A stretch of DNA of 64,000 nucleotides, from contig JBCCDY010000006.1 of NCBI GenBank assembly GCA_039030555.1, positions 253,863-317,862 on the forward strand. Direction: 5' to 3'. A program made the translations under genes and the position numbers. Shown piece after piece: positions 26,536 to 34,445 of this stretch. The notes under the pieces are model-generated. The model saw only the letters and a list, made by a program, of their open reading frames with translations. It was not told where the DNA came from and made no database searches. Every line of letters starts with the position of its first letter. The stretch's first letter is position 1. Source of the stretch: JBCCDY01 sp039030555. GTDB lineage: Bacteria > Bacteroidota > Bacteroidia > Cytophagales > Cyclobacteriaceae.

Positions 26536-27783
26536 CTATTCAAGTTCTTCGAGAAAATTTATATAGTTCTTGTATTGCCCATTGATCCCATCTTCAGAAA
26601 GTCCAAATGCTTCCAGCGAATGGTTGTGAGCTCCATGTTTATCTTTTGGATTATTGCTTAGGAAAGCGTTCATCTTGAGTTCTGCCTCCTCTGAAAGGTT
26701 CCACCCAAAACTGGCATAAATACCTTTCACAGTTGTTAGCTGATCTTTTACAAAGTCATCAAACTTTATATCAATGATCTGATCTTCTTTATCCAATGAT
26801 CTTCTGCTTTCTAAAAAAGTATTGAAATAGTCGCTCCATACTTTCGACTGCTCCGCGCCTGTTCTAAGCGCATCTTCATGATCGCTATAAAGTGATCGGA
26901 CAGAAGAAACGAGGCTGGCTACGGAAGAAGCTACTCTGGCCGGATGCCTGTGCGTCATAATGATTTTCGCATCCGGATATACCTCAAAGATCTCTTTAAG
27001 ACGCATCAGATGCACAGGAGATTTCAAAAGCCATCGATCGCCTTTCACTCCACCCGATTGCAAATACTGAATGAAGGTTTTGTGAAACCTCATCGTGGCC
27101 AGTTTATTGGCCTTTTCATTAAACCACTTCAGGTAGGAAGGAATATAAAACTGGGCTACCGTCTGGAAAGAATTGAAATCGAACATATTGATTCCAATAC
27201 ACTCTTGGGGTGAATCGGCTTCCATGTGGTGCTTCTGCTGAAAATCGGGTACCAGTTTAAAAAGCTGATCGAATTCTTTTGCAACCACTTTAAGCTGTTC
27301 ATTATCATGAAAGTTCTCAGGAGTTGGAACAGGATAAGGCCTCAGGCATTCCCATGATAAAGGGGAGCGGTGAGCCGGATCTTCATGCATCAATGCGTGC
27401 AGGATTGTCGTTCCTGTTCTTGGCATACCTACTATGAATACAGGCTCTTTAATCTCAGAATTCAGAATCTCAGAGTTTTTTTTGAGTTGTTGCTCTACTT
27501 TAAGCCTTCCGTAGACTGTGCGTTCAAAAAGAGATTTAGCTGCCAAAGAACCAAAAGCATTGGGTTTCCCTTCAGTGTTTATAGAATCAATGAGTTTCTT
27601 TAGTCCAATTTCCACCTGACCGGGTATCTCTCCGGTATATCCAGCATCTTTCTTTGCCTTCGCAATGATCGAATCTGGTTTAAGTGCAAAAGAATTAAGA
27701 CCTATAAACTTCAGGGCCTTACCAACCCGATTGATCGTCTGTAAAGTAGACGATCTTTGTATAAAAAACGGATGTTCTGCCAA
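26536..27783 (-). CDS. Sulfotransferase family protein
   Basis: 415 aa. PAPS-dependent sulfotransferase fold: the 5'-phosphosulfate-binding loop is PVFIVGMPRTGTTILHALM (about residue 115), and the 3'-phosphate-binding segment is KIIMTHRHPARVASSVASL with a downstream Ser/Arg-rich helix. WECLRPYPVP and KGDRWLLKSPVHLMRL are typical of the bacterial Sulfotransfer_3 group. No signal peptide, so cytoplasmic. It lies between an SCP2 lipid-carrier protein (6 nt upstream) and DUF1214 (3 nt downstream), which suggests a lipid or sterol-like acceptor; the acceptor is inferred, not seen. Confidence 0.88.
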   Translation of the reverse strand: MAEHPFFIQRSSTLQTINRVGKALKFIGLNSFALKPDSIIAKAKKDAGYTGEIPGQVEIGLKKLIDSINTEGKPNAFGSLAAKSLFERTVYGRLKVEQQLKKNSEILNSEIKEPVFIVGMPRTGTTILHALMHEDPAHRSPLSWECLRPYPVPTPENFHDNEQLKVVAKEFDQLFKLVPDFQQKHHMEADSPQECIGINMFDFNSFQTVAQFYIPSYLKWFNEKANKLATMRFHKTFIQYLQSGGVKGDRWLLKSPVHLMRLKEIFEVYPDAKIIMTHRHPARVASSVASLVSSVRSLYSDHEDALRTGAEQSKVWSDYFNTFLESRRSLDKEDQIIDIKFDDFVKDQLTTVKGIYASFGWNLSEEAELKMNAFLSNNPKDKHGAHNHSLEAFGLSEDGINGQYKNYINFLEELE

Positions 27784-27789
27784 TCTGAT

Positions 27790-28083
27790 CTACATTAACT
27801 TTTTCAACTTTTGGGCAGTAGCGATATCGCCTTTAACCTTTATTTTTCCTGTTAATGTGGCAATCATTGGTTTGATCTTTTTCTGCTGAAGTTTGATGTA
27901 GGTATCCTTCGTCATACGGATGGTACAATCTGCTTCTGTATCTTCGGCACTTACGATATTAGCATCGCCCGAGCCATCGATGAGCATTGCATCTCCATCT
28001 AGAAGAAACTTTAGTTTTTTTCCGATTGGGTCAATAGTTTTGACCTTCTGCGTCATATCAGTCCTGATCTGATCTATTTCCAT
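27790..28083 (-). CDS. SCP2 sterol-carrier domain protein
   Basis: 97 aa, a stand-alone SCP2 domain: KLKFLLDGDAMLIDGSG, DTEADCTIRMTKDTYIKLQ, and the terminal IKVKGDIATAQKLKKLM (the family's G-x-hydrophobic-x-GD motif). SCP2 domains bind fatty acyl chains or sterols in a hydrophobic tunnel. First gene of the operon leading into the sulfotransferase, 6 nt apart. It would present a hydrophobic substrate to the enzyme; this is inference from position. Confidence 0.88.
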   Translation of the reverse strand: MEIDQIRTDMTQKVKTIDPIGKKLKFLLDGDAMLIDGSGDANIVSAEDTEADCTIRMTKDTYIKLQQKKIKPMIATLTGKIKVKGDIATAQKLKKLM

Positions 28084-28175
28084 ATTATTTTGAGTCGTTT
28101 TTAATGCTCGCCGAAACTAAATAAAAAGATTTGAATAGTCTTGGAATGTATGTCCAATTTTGAACCCTCCATTAT

Positions 28176-28290
28176 TAAGGGTTTGTGGCACGAGCTGTCA
28201 CAACTACTCGTTTTAATCCGCGGTCTGTGGCACAAAGACTGATAAAAACGTTTCTTTTTACTTATGGACTGTGAGCCACAGTCTATGATG
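28176..28290. repeat. Cluster of CTGTGGC/GCCACAG inverted repeats
   Basis: The gap between the SCP2 and helical-repeat genes has TGTGGCAC near 28184 and near 28226, and a hairpin GACTGTG (28267-28273) - AGC - CACAGTC (28277-28283). Each copy is related to the others by direct or inverted repetition. Read on the minus strand it lies just after the stop of neither gene: it falls between the 28299 stop and the SCP2 start. It may be a REP-like element or operator. Not similar to a standard terminator, as no U-run follows. Confidence 0.35.
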
Positions 28291-28298
28291 ACATAAAT

Positions 28299-29852
28299 TT
28301 ACCCTTGCTCCATCAAAACTCTTCTTGCTTTCCCCGCAATCACATCCTGAACTCGTTCCCGATTTATCTTGCTTTCCAGCCACGAAATAATATCGAAATA
28401 GATGAATGCTCGCTTTTCGTAAGGGTTTTCTTGTAAAGGAATCAATTTATTAAGCAGCTTTTTGAATTCAGGGATCAAATCCTCTTCGGTAAACTCACCA
28501 GCCAGTTTTCTCAAAAAACTCAGAATAGCTTTTTGAAAGCTCTTCAGGTCATCTTTTTGAAGCATAAACCGGTATGCAGAACGAATGTAGTAATCAATTA
28601 CATCCATATTGCCGAGTTCGTAATGACTGATCAGGCTAAGTATTCTGGCAAACGAATGGATATCTTCCCGTATATCAATGTTTTCTGAATTCAGTATTCG
28701 GTTTAACCAGTGGATGGCTTCATCATAATTATCGTTTCCGAAATAAAGACAAGCTACCTTGTAGTATAAAATCAATTTGGAGTGTTCATCAAGCTGATCA
28801 ATAAAATCTTCCAAACCGGGTTTTATCCTGTTCATCAGTGACACCCCGGATTTGAAATCACCGAGCATAAAAATTCGATTGAACTCATGCACATACGTAT
28901 ACTTCAGAAGCTTTAACCTTATGTTTTCATTCAAAAGGCTTGTGGAATAATGTCTTATTTCCCGAAGCCGCCTGCTAAAGGCAACAAACTCATGATATTT
29001 ATAAAGTTTGTGTTGAGCGATCATTAAGTTATTGATGGCAATCAGGTAATTTTCTACCCGAAAGGTTTTTAGCTCCCTGTGGTTATCAAAAAGATCAACC
29101 CATTTTTGGGCATATTGATAGCCAGATTCAAAATCCTGAATGAAAAAGTAATAATTCACATAGAGCCTGTAAAGGTTCAGTCTTTCGTTCAAGGATGCAT
29201 TGACCTCATCAAAAGAAAGCAGGTCATCTTTTACAAGCGCATTAATTTGATCCAAATCGTTTTTGCTTCTGATGTATCCGATCTTGGCATATATCGCCCT
29301 GAGTTTTACGGAAAGGTTTGTAATTAAATTAATGGTATTTATACTTCTGTTCGCATCGTTAACCTCCTTAATAATCCGATTAACCCGGCCTTCGTTATCT
29401 GGCCCTATCGTATGAGTTAGTACATTTTTCTCCCATTTGAGTATCTCCAGCTGTAGTTCAAGATTATCAATCTTTTTTGCACGTTTCTTGGCTTTCACAA
29501 GGACATCAACACATTGATTATATAAACTTCTATCAAAAAGGATCTGGGCATGGTTAATCATCTCCCGGATCTGGATGTCTACCACATTACCCTGACTGTA
29601 CTGACTGATGGAAGCCAGAATTTTTTTGTAAAGATGAGCCTTGAGATTAGACAGCTGATGAGGAATTAGCTGTGGGATATCCTTCAGAATTTTGTCTTCA
29701 TCATATCCCTTCATTTTATCCATAGCTTCAAAAAGAAGCATGTACTTGATATCCCCATCTTCTACACGATTCTGCATTTTAAAATGCCTCTTTTCACTCT
29801 TCTTGAGCGATTTAATCAGCTGAAACAAAGAATCAGATTTTTCCTTAGGCAT
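28299..29852 (-). CDS. Helical-repeat (TPR-like) cytoplasmic protein, unknown
   Basis: 517 aa, no signal peptide. Almost wholly alpha-helical by composition, with a Lys-rich start (LIKSLKKSEKRHFKMQNRVEDGDIKYMLLFEAMDKM) and repeated helix pairs such as LYNQCVDVLVKAKKRAKKIDNLELQLEILKW and KVACLYFGNDNYDEAIHWLNRILNSENIDIREDI. Similar large helical proteins occur across Bacteroidota without known function. It is divergent from leuA, sharing a 139-nt promoter region, and separated from SCP2 by a repeat-bearing gap. Role unknown; TPR-like repeats suggest protein binding. Confidence 0.7.
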   Translation of the reverse strand: MPKEKSDSLFQLIKSLKKSEKRHFKMQNRVEDGDIKYMLLFEAMDKMKGYDEDKILKDIPQLIPHQLSNLKAHLYKKILASISQYSQGNVVDIQIREMINHAQILFDRSLYNQCVDVLVKAKKRAKKIDNLELQLEILKWEKNVLTHTIGPDNEGRVNRIIKEVNDANRSINTINLITNLSVKLRAIYAKIGYIRSKNDLDQINALVKDDLLSFDEVNASLNERLNLYRLYVNYYFFIQDFESGYQYAQKWVDLFDNHRELKTFRVENYLIAINNLMIAQHKLYKYHEFVAFSRRLREIRHYSTSLLNENIRLKLLKYTYVHEFNRIFMLGDFKSGVSLMNRIKPGLEDFIDQLDEHSKLILYYKVACLYFGNDNYDEAIHWLNRILNSENIDIREDIHSFARILSLISHYELGNMDVIDYYIRSAYRFMLQKDDLKSFQKAILSFLRKLAGEFTEEDLIPEFKKLLNKLIPLQENPYEKRAFIYFDIISWLESKINRERVQDVIAGKARRVLMEQG

Positions 29853-29964
29853 CGTAATTATTTATTCCTCTGGGATTCAAAAAGACAAATTATAAAAGAT
29901 TCTATCTATTTTAGAAATCATAAAATTAATAATATTGCGTCCTGTTTACGATTTCATATCCAAA

Positions 29965-29972
29965 TACATTTG
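29965..29972 (+). promoter_or_regulatory. Candidate -7 box of the leuA promoter
   Basis: TACATTTG fits the TAnnTTTG consensus of Bacteroidota sigma factor promoters. It ends 19 nt before the leuA ATG at 29992. The -33 element is weak (TTTA at 29945-29948, 16 nt upstream). No leader peptide or terminator was found before leuA. Confidence 0.4.
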
Positions 29973-29991
29973 AAATGAATGTATAAAAGAT

Positions 29992-31146
29992 ATGAGCGAT
30001 AGAATTCAAGTTTTTGATACCACACTTCGTGATGGGGAACAGGTTCCGGGCTGCGGACTGAACAGATCTGAAAAAGTAACCATCGCCAAGGCTCTCGAAG
30101 AACTAGGTGTCGATGTAATAGAAGCGGGCTTTCCCATTTCCAGTCCCGGTGATTTTGAATCCGTAAAGGCACTGGCAGCATGCATAAAAGATGCTGTGGT
30201 ATGCGGGCTTTCAAGGGCTGTTAAAAAGGATATCGAATGTGCGGCTGAGGCACTAAAAAATGCTGTAAGGCCACGAATACATACCGGGATTGGCACATCC
30301 GATCAGCACATATTCACCAAACTCAAACTTAGCCGGGAACAGGTACTGGAAAGGGCAAAAGACTGTGTTTCTTATGCAAAGAAATTTGTGGAAGACGTAG
30401 AGTTTTATGCAGAAGATGCAGGAAGGACCAACAATGCCTTTCTCGCACAAGTCATTGAGGTGGCCGTTAAACATGGTGCTACTGTTGTCAACATCCCCGA
30501 TACAACCGGATACTGCCTCCCAGAAGAATATGGACAGAAGATAAAATACCTTGCTGATCATGTCAGGGGAATCGAAAAAGCTACCATCTCCACACATTGC
30601 CATAATGACCTCGGCCTTTCCACTGCCAATAGCATAGCAGGGATCCAGCATGGCGCACGTCAGGTAGAGTGTACTATCAATGGCGTTGGTGAGCGTGCTG
30701 GAAATACTTCGCTGGAAGAAGTAGTCATGATACTGAGAAAGCACAATTGGCTTAATTTCGATACAGGCATAAATACAAAGAAGCTTTACCCCATCAGTCG
30801 ATTGGTATCTGATACTATGAACATGCCGGTGCAACCTAACAAAGCGATTGTGGGTTCAAATGCCTTTGCCCATTCTTCAGGCATCCATCAGGATGGAGTT
30901 ATTAAGAACAGGGATAATTATGAAATTATTGATCCAGCCGAAGTAGGTGTAGATAAATCAAGCATAATACTTACAGCCAGAAGCGGGCGTGCCGCCCTGA
31001 ATTTCAGATTGGGTCAATTGGGAATCCAGCTTGGAAAAGAGGAACTGGAAAGTGCTTATCAACAATTTCTGAAACTGGCAGATAAAATTGGTGTCGTAAA
31101 CAATCCTGATTTGGAAACGCTGTCAGGAGAATACATTCACGCTTGA
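29992..31146 (+). CDS. leuA: 2-Isopropylmalate synthase, short form
   Basis: 384 aa. Catalyses the first committed step of leucine synthesis from 2-oxoisovalerate and acetyl-CoA. The DRE-TIM barrel metal and catalytic motifs are present: FDTTLRDGEQVPG (9-20), H202 and H204 in THCHNDLGLSTANS, and NGVGERAGNTSLEE. The protein stops after the communication region. The LeuA dimer/allosteric domain (about 120 residues) of longer homologues is missing, so classical leucine feedback may be weak or absent. First gene of leuA-leuC-leuD-leuB, 6 nt before leuC. Its place next to leuCDB makes isopropylmalate synthase more likely than homocitrate or citramalate synthase. Confidence 0.9.
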   Translation: MSDRIQVFDTTLRDGEQVPGCGLNRSEKVTIAKALEELGVDVIEAGFPISSPGDFESVKALAACIKDAVVCGLSRAVKKDIECAAEALKNAVRPRIHTGIGTSDQHIFTKLKLSREQVLERAKDCVSYAKKFVEDVEFYAEDAGRTNNAFLAQVIEVAVKHGATVVNIPDTTGYCLPEEYGQKIKYLADHVRGIEKATISTHCHNDLGLSTANSIAGIQHGARQVECTINGVGERAGNTSLEEVVMILRKHNWLNFDTGINTKKLYPISRLVSDTMNMPVQPNKAIVGSNAFAHSSGIHQDGVIKNRDNYEIIDPAEVGVDKSSIILTARSGRAALNFRLGQLGIQLGKEELESAYQQFLKLADKIGVVNNPDLETLSGEYIHA

Positions 31147-31152
31147 TATCAA

Positions 31153-32550
31153 ATGGAAGCGAAAACACTTTTTGAAAAAATATGGGATAGCCACGTCGTA
31201 CATTCCATAGAAAATGGGCCACAAGTCGTTTATATAGACCGGCATTTCATCCATGAGGTAACAAGTCCTCAGGCTTTTGCAGGACTTAGAAAAAGAGGTA
31301 TTGGTGTATTCAACACTTCAAAAACGATAGCTACCGCCGACCATAACGTACCCACAAAAGACCAGCACCTGCCTATAAAAGATGCGCTTTCCAAACATCA
31401 GGTAGATACTTTGATAAAGAATTGTGATGAATTTGAGGTAGAATTGTACGGTCTGGGGCACCCTTTTCAGGGAATCGTCCATGTCATCGGACCAGAGCTT
31501 GGAATTACACAACCCGGTATGACGATCGTTTGTGGTGACAGCCACACCTCTACTCACGGTGCTTTTGGGAATATCGCTTTCGGCATCGGGACCAGCGAAG
31601 TTGAACAGGTTCTTGCAACCCAATGCGTCCTACAGCGAAAGCCGAAAACCATGAAAATTCAGATAGACGGAATATTGAAAAAAGGTGTGCTTTCCAAAGA
31701 CATTATTCTATATGTTATATCCAAAATTTCAACAAGTGGCGGTACTGGGCATTTTGTAGAATTCTGTGGGACTGCCATCAAGTCGCTATCCATGGAAGCA
31801 CGCATGACCATTTGTAATATGAGTATTGAAATGGGCGCCCGTGGAGGGATGATAGCGCCAGATGAAACGACTTTCAAATACATAAAATGGCGGGAGTTTG
31901 CCCCTGAAGGAGCAGAATGGGATAAAAAATTAGCCTATTGGAAAACACTGACTTCTGATGAAGATGCCGTTTTCGATGCATCATACCACTTCAATGCAGA
32001 GGATATTGAACCCATGATCACCTACGGAACAAACCCTGGAATGGGCATAGGTATAACTGAAAAAGTGCCTGCTGCCAATCATGGGGCATCAGATACTTCT
32101 TTACAGAAAGCACTTAAGTATATGGATATAGAGGGAGGAAGCCATCTGCTCGGAAAGAAGATAGACTATGTATTTATAGGTAGCTGCACCAACTCGCGAA
32201 TTGAAGATTTGAGAATGGTAGCTGATCTGGTAAAAGGAAAACAGAAAGCAGAACATGTGAATGCGATGATCATCCCAGGATCCAAACAAGTAGAAAAACA
32301 AGCCATAGAAGAAGGTATTGATCGAATATTGGCTGGCGCCGGATTTGAACTAAGACAACCCGGCTGCTCAGCTTGTCTTGGAATGAATGAAGATAAAGTA
32401 CCCAAAAGTATGTACTGCGTGTCCACCTCCAACAGAAATTTTGAAGGTCGTCAGGGCCCCGGAGCCAGAACAATGCTTGCCAGCCCCTTAACGGCAGCTG
32501 CAGCAGCGATTACAGGTCAAATTACGGATGTGAGGGAAATGCTGAATTGA
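31153..32550 (+). CDS. leuC: 3-Isopropylmalate dehydratase, large subunit
   Basis: 465 aa. Aconitase-family subunit that isomerises 2- to 3-isopropylmalate with LeuD. Seen: VYIDRHFIHEVTSPQAFAGL, VCGDSHTSTHGAFGNIAFGIGTSEVEQVLATQ, and the [4Fe-4S] cysteines in FIGSCTNSRIEDL and GCSACLGMNED. Ends with the usual RTMLASPLTAAAAAITG. Only 1 nt separates its stop from leuD. Confidence 0.97.
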   Translation: MEAKTLFEKIWDSHVVHSIENGPQVVYIDRHFIHEVTSPQAFAGLRKRGIGVFNTSKTIATADHNVPTKDQHLPIKDALSKHQVDTLIKNCDEFEVELYGLGHPFQGIVHVIGPELGITQPGMTIVCGDSHTSTHGAFGNIAFGIGTSEVEQVLATQCVLQRKPKTMKIQIDGILKKGVLSKDIILYVISKISTSGGTGHFVEFCGTAIKSLSMEARMTICNMSIEMGARGGMIAPDETTFKYIKWREFAPEGAEWDKKLAYWKTLTSDEDAVFDASYHFNAEDIEPMITYGTNPGMGIGITEKVPAANHGASDTSLQKALKYMDIEGGSHLLGKKIDYVFIGSCTNSRIEDLRMVADLVKGKQKAEHVNAMIIPGSKQVEKQAIEEGIDRILAGAGFELRQPGCSACLGMNEDKVPKSMYCVSTSNRNFEGRQGPGARTMLASPLTAAAAAITGQITDVREMLN

Positions 32551-32551
32551 A

Positions 32552-33136
32552 ATGGAAAGGTTTAAAAAACTAACATCAACCGTGGTGCCGTTACCCATGC
32601 AGGACGTAGATACCGATCAGATCATTCCGGCACGGTTTCTTAAAGCGACCACCAGAGAAGGGTTTGGTGATAATCTTTTTCGAGACTGGAGATACGATTC
32701 TGACGGTGAACCCAAAGAGGATTTTGTACTGAACGATAAAAACATAAAAGGTCAAATTCTGGTAGCAGGTAAAAATTTCGGATGTGGTTCTAGCAGGGAA
32801 CATGCGGCATGGGCCATTTACGATCATGGTTTTAAGATCGTGGTCTCCAGTTTCTTCGCTGATATCTTTAAAAACAATGCTTTAAACAATGGGCTCCTTC
32901 CTGTTCAGGTAAGTGACGATTTTCTTTCTAAGATTTTCAAAGCACTGAAAGCAAACACCAGAAGCCAACTCGAAGTAGATCTGGAAATGGAAACAATTAC
33001 GGTCATTAGTACCGGAGCATCAGAAAAGTTCGAAATAAATCCTTACAAGAAATATTGTCTGCTGAAAGGGTATGATGATATAGACTTTCTGTTGAGCAAG
33101 AGAAATGAAATAGAAAAATTTGAAGAATCTTTATGA
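32552..33136 (+). CDS. leuD: 3-Isopropylmalate dehydratase, small subunit
   Basis: 194 aa, normal length. Partner of LeuC in the isopropylmalate isomerase. Typical segments: VDTDQIIPARFLK and VAGKNFGCGSSREHAAWAIYDHGFKIVVSSFFADIFKNNALNNGLLP. The 3' end overlaps the leuB start by 4 nt (leuB begins at 33133), so leuD and leuB are coupled. Confidence 0.96.
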   Translation: MERFKKLTSTVVPLPMQDVDTDQIIPARFLKATTREGFGDNLFRDWRYDSDGEPKEDFVLNDKNIKGQILVAGKNFGCGSSREHAAWAIYDHGFKIVVSSFFADIFKNNALNNGLLPVQVSDDFLSKIFKALKANTRSQLEVDLEMETITVISTGASEKFEINPYKKYCLLKGYDDIDFLLSKRNEIEKFEESL

Positions 33137-34215
33137 TTAAGAAAATTGCAGTATTACCGGGTGATGGTATAGGACTGGAGGTTACCAATCAGGCAGTTAA
33201 AGTGCTTGAATGTATTGCTACAATCTTTGAGCACGATTTTGCTTTTGAAGAAGCATTCGTTGGAGCTTTAGCCATTGATGCCACAGGCAATCCTTTTCCG
33301 TCCGAAACGGAAGAAGTTTGCAGAAGGGCTGACGCCATTTTATTCGGTGCCATAGGTGACCCTAAATATGACAATGATCCAAAGGCTAAAGTAAGGCCCG
33401 AACAGGGTTTGCTATCCATGCGCAAAAAACTGGGATTGTATGCCAATGTAAGGCCCGTATCCAGTTATGATGCATTACTACCGATATCTCCTCTTAAAGA
33501 AGACATTATAAAAGGAGCAGACTTTATAGTGTTTAGAGAGCTTACAGGTGGTATTTATTTTGGTCAGCCACGAGGCAGGTCGGAAGACGGAAATAGTGCA
33601 TTTGATTCTTGCACCTATACCCGCGAAGAGATACTCAGGGTCAGCAAGCTTGCTTTTGAAGCAGCCAAGAATAGAAACGGTCGAGTAACACTCGTGGACA
33701 AGGCCAACGTTCTTGCGACTTCAAGGCTTTGGCGAGAAACCGTTCAGGAATTTTCCAAGAATTATCCTGATATCGAACTGGACTTTATGTTTGTGGATAA
33801 TGCAGCCATGAAGTTGATTCAGGATCCTCGGTACTTTGATGTGGTCCTCACCGAAAATATGTTTGGAGATATCCTGACCGATGAAGCTTCTGTGATCTCA
33901 GGTTCTCTGGGTATGCTGCCCTCAGCTTCTATCGGAAGCACACAAAGCCTTTATGAACCCATTCACGGATCCTATCCTCAGGCAGCAGGAAAAAATATCG
34001 CCAATCCATTTGGAGCCATACTTTCTGCGGCAATGCTGCTGGAGTATTCATTCGGTATGCATGAGGAAAGCAGATTAATACAAAAAGCGGTTACACAGGC
34101 TTTGAATGATGGCTTCGTAACAGAAGATATAAACTCAAAAGAAGCTATGGCAACCAGTGAAGTTGGGGATAGGATTGTTCGTGTAATGGAAGAAATGGCA
34201 ACGATTAATTCGTGA
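33133..34215 (+). CDS. leuB: 3-Isopropylmalate dehydrogenase
   Basis: 360 aa. NAD-dependent oxidative decarboxylase of 3-isopropylmalate. Motifs: VLPGDGIGLEVTNQA, RELTGGIYFGQPRG with the substrate-binding Arg/Tyr, DKANVLATSRLWRE, and VLTENMFGDILTDEASVISGSLGMLPSASIG that carries the metal Asp residues. The operon's leu half ends here; a 230-nt regulatory gap with a terminator follows before ilvE. Confidence 0.97.
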   Translation: MIKKIAVLPGDGIGLEVTNQAVKVLECIATIFEHDFAFEEAFVGALAIDATGNPFPSETEEVCRRADAILFGAIGDPKYDNDPKAKVRPEQGLLSMRKKLGLYANVRPVSSYDALLPISPLKEDIIKGADFIVFRELTGGIYFGQPRGRSEDGNSAFDSCTYTREEILRVSKLAFEAAKNRNGRVTLVDKANVLATSRLWRETVQEFSKNYPDIELDFMFVDNAAMKLIQDPRYFDVVLTENMFGDILTDEASVISGSLGMLPSASIGSTQSLYEPIHGSYPQAAGKNIANPFGAILSAAMLLEYSFGMHEESRLIQKAVTQALNDGFVTEDINSKEAMATSEVGDRIVRVMEEMATINS

Positions 34216-34239
34216 TTATGAAAAAAATCAATAATCACT

Positions 34240-34272
34240 TTTGTATTTGTGAATTCTATTTCGTTAGCTTTA
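34240..34272 (+). promoter_or_regulatory. Candidate promoter for the ilv leader and operon
   Basis: TTTG at 34240-34243 and TAGCTTTA at 34265-34272 are separated by 21 nt and fit the Bacteroidota TTTG / TAnnTTTG pattern with one mismatch in the -7 box. Transcription would begin near 34277-34280, just upstream of the leader-peptide ATG at 34288. Confidence 0.45.
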
Positions 34273-34287
34273 GAATAAGATTTAAAA

Positions 34288-34356
34288 ATGAGAACAGTAA
34301 ATATCATAATCCTAGTCATTATTAGCGTCATTCGAAAGATGACGGAGGATTATTGA
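34288..34356 (+). CDS. Branched-chain leader peptide of the ilv attenuator
   Basis: 22-codon frame, ATG at 34288 and TGA at 34354-34356. It begins MRTVN, continues IIILVIISVI and ends RKMTEDY. Ten of residues 4-15 are Ile, Val or Leu (Val4, Ile6, Ile7, Ile8, Leu9, Val10, Ile11, Ile12, Val14, Ile15). This is the composition of control codons in ilv leader peptides elsewhere. It lies 90 nt upstream of ilvE and directly ahead of the pairing elements 34326-34350 and the terminator 34383-34418. The peptide itself has no expected function beyond ribosome stalling. Too short for gene callers. Confidence 0.75.
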   Translation: MRTVNIIILVIISVIRKMTEDY

Positions 34357-34418
34357 TGTTTAAATAAATAGAAAAAAATATCAAACGCCTCCGCCACCAG
34401 CGGAGGCGTTTTTTTTTG
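34326..34418 (+). promoter_or_regulatory. Transcription attenuator controlling ilvE-ilvA
   Basis: Three mutually exclusive pairings are visible. 1:2 is CGTCAT (34326-34331) with ATGACG (34339-34344). 2:3 (antiterminator) is CGGAGG (34343-34348) with CCTCCG (34388-34393). 3:4 (terminator) is the hairpin at 34383-34411 with a U-run. Element 2 lies in codons 18-20 of the leader peptide, so a ribosome stalled at the Ile/Val/Leu codons leaves it free to pair with 3 and spare the terminator. A ribosome that reaches the stop codon covers it and lets 3:4 form. This is the classical attenuation layout, read from sequence only. Confidence 0.7.
34383..34418 (+). terminator. Strong intrinsic terminator between leuB and ilvE
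   Basis: AAACGCCTCCGC (34383-34394) pairs perfectly with GCGGAGGCGTTT (34400-34411) around a 5-nt loop, and a run of ten T (34409-34418) follows. It lies only 27 nt before the ilvE ATG, leaving no room for a promoter after it. It must be read through or conditional. Confidence 0.9.
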
Positions 34419-34445
34419 TGAAAATTTTACTCAGGAAGAAAAAAA

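Noticed and set aside
29853..29991. Search for a second leader peptide before leuA
   Set aside because: No short frame rich in Leu/Ile/Val and no terminator hairpin is present in the 139-nt gap.
30253..30834. 193-codon minus-strand frame inside leuA
   Set aside because: Antisense to a clearly conserved gene, cysteine- and phenylalanine-rich, a typical shadow of coding sequence.
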